A stretch of DNA of 7,730 nucleotides, taken from a bacterium. Lineage in GTDB: Bacteria > Thermosulfidibacterota > Thermosulfidibacteria > Thermosulfidibacterales > Thermosulfidibacteraceae. The notes below the pieces were generated by a model. It ran no database searches. It saw only the letters and a program-made list of their open reading frames with translations, and was not told the DNA's origin. The stretch covers positions 1-7,730 of the forward strand of contig JALVZS010000153.1 of assembly GCA_027022065.1 (NCBI GenBank). The letters are read 5' to 3'. The translations under genes were made by a program, and so were the position numbers. Of the stretch, positions 6,272 through 7,730 are shown piece after piece (positions within the stretch are counted from its first letter, which is position 1; each line of letters begins with the position of its first letter).

Positions 6272-6293
6272 GAGAGTTTGTGGATGTTTTAAC
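6265..6293 (+). promoter_or_regulatory. Predicted promoter of proC-uvrA, overlapping the HU -35
   Basis: TTGTCA (6265-6270) and TTTAAC (6288-6293) are separated by 17 bases, which would start transcription near 6300 and leave a leader of about a dozen bases before ATG 6313. The -35 occupies the same bases as the HU -35 on the other strand. The -10 match is moderate (4 of 6). Confidence 0.5.
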
Positions 6294-6312
6294 CAATTTT
6301 TGGAGGTGTGAG

Positions 6313-7092
6313 ATGGTGGGAATAATAGGTTTTGGTAAGATGGGGGAGGCCATAGCAAGGGGCTTAATTGAAAAGGGGGTTGATATCATTACCTATGACG
6401 TTGCCTCTGAAAGAAGGATAGAGGCGGATTCTCTAGGGGTTAGGGTGGCTTCATCGAACCTGGAGGTAGTGGAGCGCTCCGATGTGATTTTTATTGCTGT
6501 AAAGCCTCAGGTTTTTACCGATGTGGCGGGTCCTCTTAAGGGAAAGGTGGCTTCCGGTAAGATTGTGGTTTCCATAATGGCCGGGGTGAAAAGCGCTAGG
6601 GTGAAGGAACTTTTAGATATACAAAGGGTTGTCAGGGTGATGCCAAACACCCCTGCCCTTGTAGGTGAGGGAGTGATGGCGGTTTGCTGGTGTGGGGACT
6701 TCTCTGACAGTGAGAAAAAATTAGTGGGAGATATGCTCTCCACTTTAGGGGTTGTGGTGGAGGTCCAGGAGAGATACATGGATGCGGTTACGGCCCTTTC
6801 GGGCTCTGGTCCCGCATATGTTTTTCTGTTTCTTGAGGCTTTAACGGATGCGGGGGTTAAGGTGGGCCTTCCCAGGGATGTGGCGCTGAAGCTTGCCTTT
6901 CAGACCATCAAGGGAAGCGTGAGGCTCTTTGAGCTAAACGGCGGCATTCCCAGGGTGTTTATAGACATGGTTACATCACCTGGTGGCACTACCGTAGAGG
7001 CCCTTCACGTACTTGAAAGGGCTGGATTTAAGGGTATTGTTATGGATGCTGTGGAGGCTGCGAAGAGGAGGTCGGAGGAGCTTGGAGGCTGA
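6313..7092 (+). CDS. proC: Pyrroline-5-carboxylate reductase
   Basis: This 259-residue enzyme catalyses the last step of proline synthesis, reducing pyrroline-5-carboxylate with NAD(P)H in the cytoplasm. The Rossmann fold opens immediately with [16 protein letters not shown] (3-18). AVKPQVF (62-68), [14 protein letters not shown] (108-121) and the C-terminal dimer/active-site region [20 protein letters not shown] in part (161-180) follow. The family signature around [11 protein letters not shown] (221-231) comes near the end. The start is ATG 6313: GGAGGT (6302-6307) is well placed and the Rossmann motif begins at residue 3. A longer frame from TTG 6265 would add 16 unrelated residues and would lie within the promoter. 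It overlaps uvrA by 11 bases and is probably co-transcribed with it. Confidence 0.97.
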   Translation: MVGIIGFGKMGEAIARGLIEKGVDIITYDVASERRIEADSLGVRVASSNLEVVERSDVIFIAVKPQVFTDVAGPLKGKVASGKIVVSIMAGVKSARVKELLDIQRVVRVMPNTPALVGEGVMAVCWCGDFSDSEKKLVGDMLSTLGVVVEVQERYMDAVTALSGSGPAYVFLFLEALTDAGVKVGLPRDVALKLAFQTIKGSVRLFELNGGIPRVFIDMVTSPGGTTVEALHVLERAGFKGIVMDAVEAAKRRSEELGG

Positions 7093-7730
7093 TAGGATAG
7101 TTGTAAAGGGAGCAAGGGTTCACAACCTCAAGAACATAGACGTTGAGATCCCCAAGGGAAAGCTTGTGGTCATAACGGGGGTCTCTGGCTCCGGCAAGAG
7201 CTCTTTGGCCTTTGACACCATATACGCTGAGGGATACAGACGGTATGTGGAGTCTCTTTCCAGCTATGCCCGTCAGTTTCTGGAGGTGATGGAAAAGCCC
7301 GATGTGGATGCCATATACGGGCTTACCCCGTCTATAGCCATAGACCAGAAGAGCGTTTCCAAGAATCCCAGATCCACGGTGGCAACGGTTACCGAGATAT
7401 ACGACTACTTCAGGCTTCTGTGGGGCAGGGTGGGGGAACCTGTGTGTCCCAAGTGTAAAGTGCCTATAAAGGGCCAAACCGTTCAAGAGATAGTGGATTC
7501 CATCCTCTCCCTTCCGGAGGGCACAAAGGCCATGATCCTGGCTCCTGTGGTGAGGGGAAGAAAGGGGGAGTACAGGGAACTTTTCGCCTCTTTGAGAAGG
7601 GAGGGATTTGTTAGGGTGAGGGTGGATGGAGAAATACTTAGGCTGGATGAGGAGATATCCCTTGATAGAAACAAGAAACACGAGATAGAGGTTGTGGTTG
7701 ACAGGATAAAGGTATTTACCAAAGAGAGGG
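7082..7730 (+). CDS. uvrA: UvrABC excinuclease subunit A, N-terminal part (3' end outside window)
   Basis: UvrA is the damage-sensing ABC-type ATPase of nucleotide excision repair, working as a dimer with UvrB. The visible 216 residues begin [19 protein letters not shown] and contain Walker A GVSGSGKS (33-40). They continue with the family hallmarks [24 protein letters not shown] in part (44-67), PSIAIDQK (83-90), the [19 protein letters not shown] region (95-113) and CPKC (122-125), then the start of the UvrB-binding insertion. The frame is open to the window end. No ATG is available. TTG 7082 gives the normal UvrA N-terminus and has AGGAGGT (7066-7072) nine bases upstream and GGAGG (7074-7078) closer in. 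The start lies within the last codons of proC, indicating coupled translation. Confidence 0.96.
   Translation, partial: MEADRIVVKGARVHNLKNIDVEIPKGKLVVITGVSGSGKSSLAFDTIYAEGYRRYVESLSSYARQFLEVMEKPDVDAIYGLTPSIAIDQKSVSKNPRSTVATVTEIYDYFRLLWGRVGEPVCPKCKVPIKGQTVQEIVDSILSLPEGTKAMILAPVVRGRKGEYRELFASLRREGFVRVRVDGEILRLDEEISLDRNKKHEIEVVVDRIKVFTKER

Noticed and set aside
5894-6292. 132-codon frame on the plus strand opposite HU
   Set aside because: It is an antisense shadow of the clearly identified HU gene and has no family resemblance.
6265-6312. Longer N-terminus of ProC from TTG 6265
   Set aside because: ATG 6313 has a well-placed Shine-Dalgarno and gives the usual ProC N-terminus. The extension falls in the promoter region.
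7040-7681. 213-codon frame on the minus strand over proC and uvrA
   Set aside because: It is a shadow of two well-recognised genes, with low-complexity His/Pro-rich translation and no ribosome site of note.

Overview
The window is gene-dense chromosomal DNA with roughly balanced base composition. Codon use is rich in AGG/AGA arginine and ATA isoleucine, and the proteins are rich in Lys and Glu. Together with the HU, ProC and UvrA sequences this suggests a thermophilic bacterium. My best guess is the phylum Aquificota (Thermocrinis/Hydrogenobacter-like), inferred from sequence style and not proven. No transposon, phage gene, CRISPR array, tRNA or rRNA was seen.

Region 1 (1-2270, + strand) is a tightly overlapping run: the 3' part of argS, a membrane-anchored SPOR-domain protein, and a secreted protein resembling a type I periplasmic binding protein. 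The signal peptide of the last is encoded inside the end of the SPOR gene.

Region 2 (2271-5926) is the most interesting part. The 121-base gap after the binding-protein gene holds a plausible promoter and then a near-textbook fluoride riboswitch aptamer (crcB motif, 2316-2370). The aptamer has P1, P2, the conserved AAAC and TGATGGCTCCTA segments and the loop-to-3' pseudoknot. Its 3' pseudoknot strand can alternatively pair with the Shine-Dalgarno or with bases around the start codon of the next gene, which gives a simple translational ON switch. The genes behind it are not known fluoride genes. They encode an alpha/alpha-toroid protein of the prenyltransferase/terpene-cyclase fold and a dynamin-like GTPase (the two overlap by 11 bases), then a tRNA-dihydrouridine synthase 8 bases further on. 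The run ends in a perfect 10-bp hairpin. A fluoride-controlled toroid-protein/dynamin pair is the strongest candidate here for an undescribed system.

Region 3 (5927-7730) has HU on the minus strand, convergent with dus. It is divergent from a proC-uvrA operon on the plus strand. The HU and proC promoters appear to share an overlapping -35 element. uvrA starts with TTG inside the end of proC and runs off the window.
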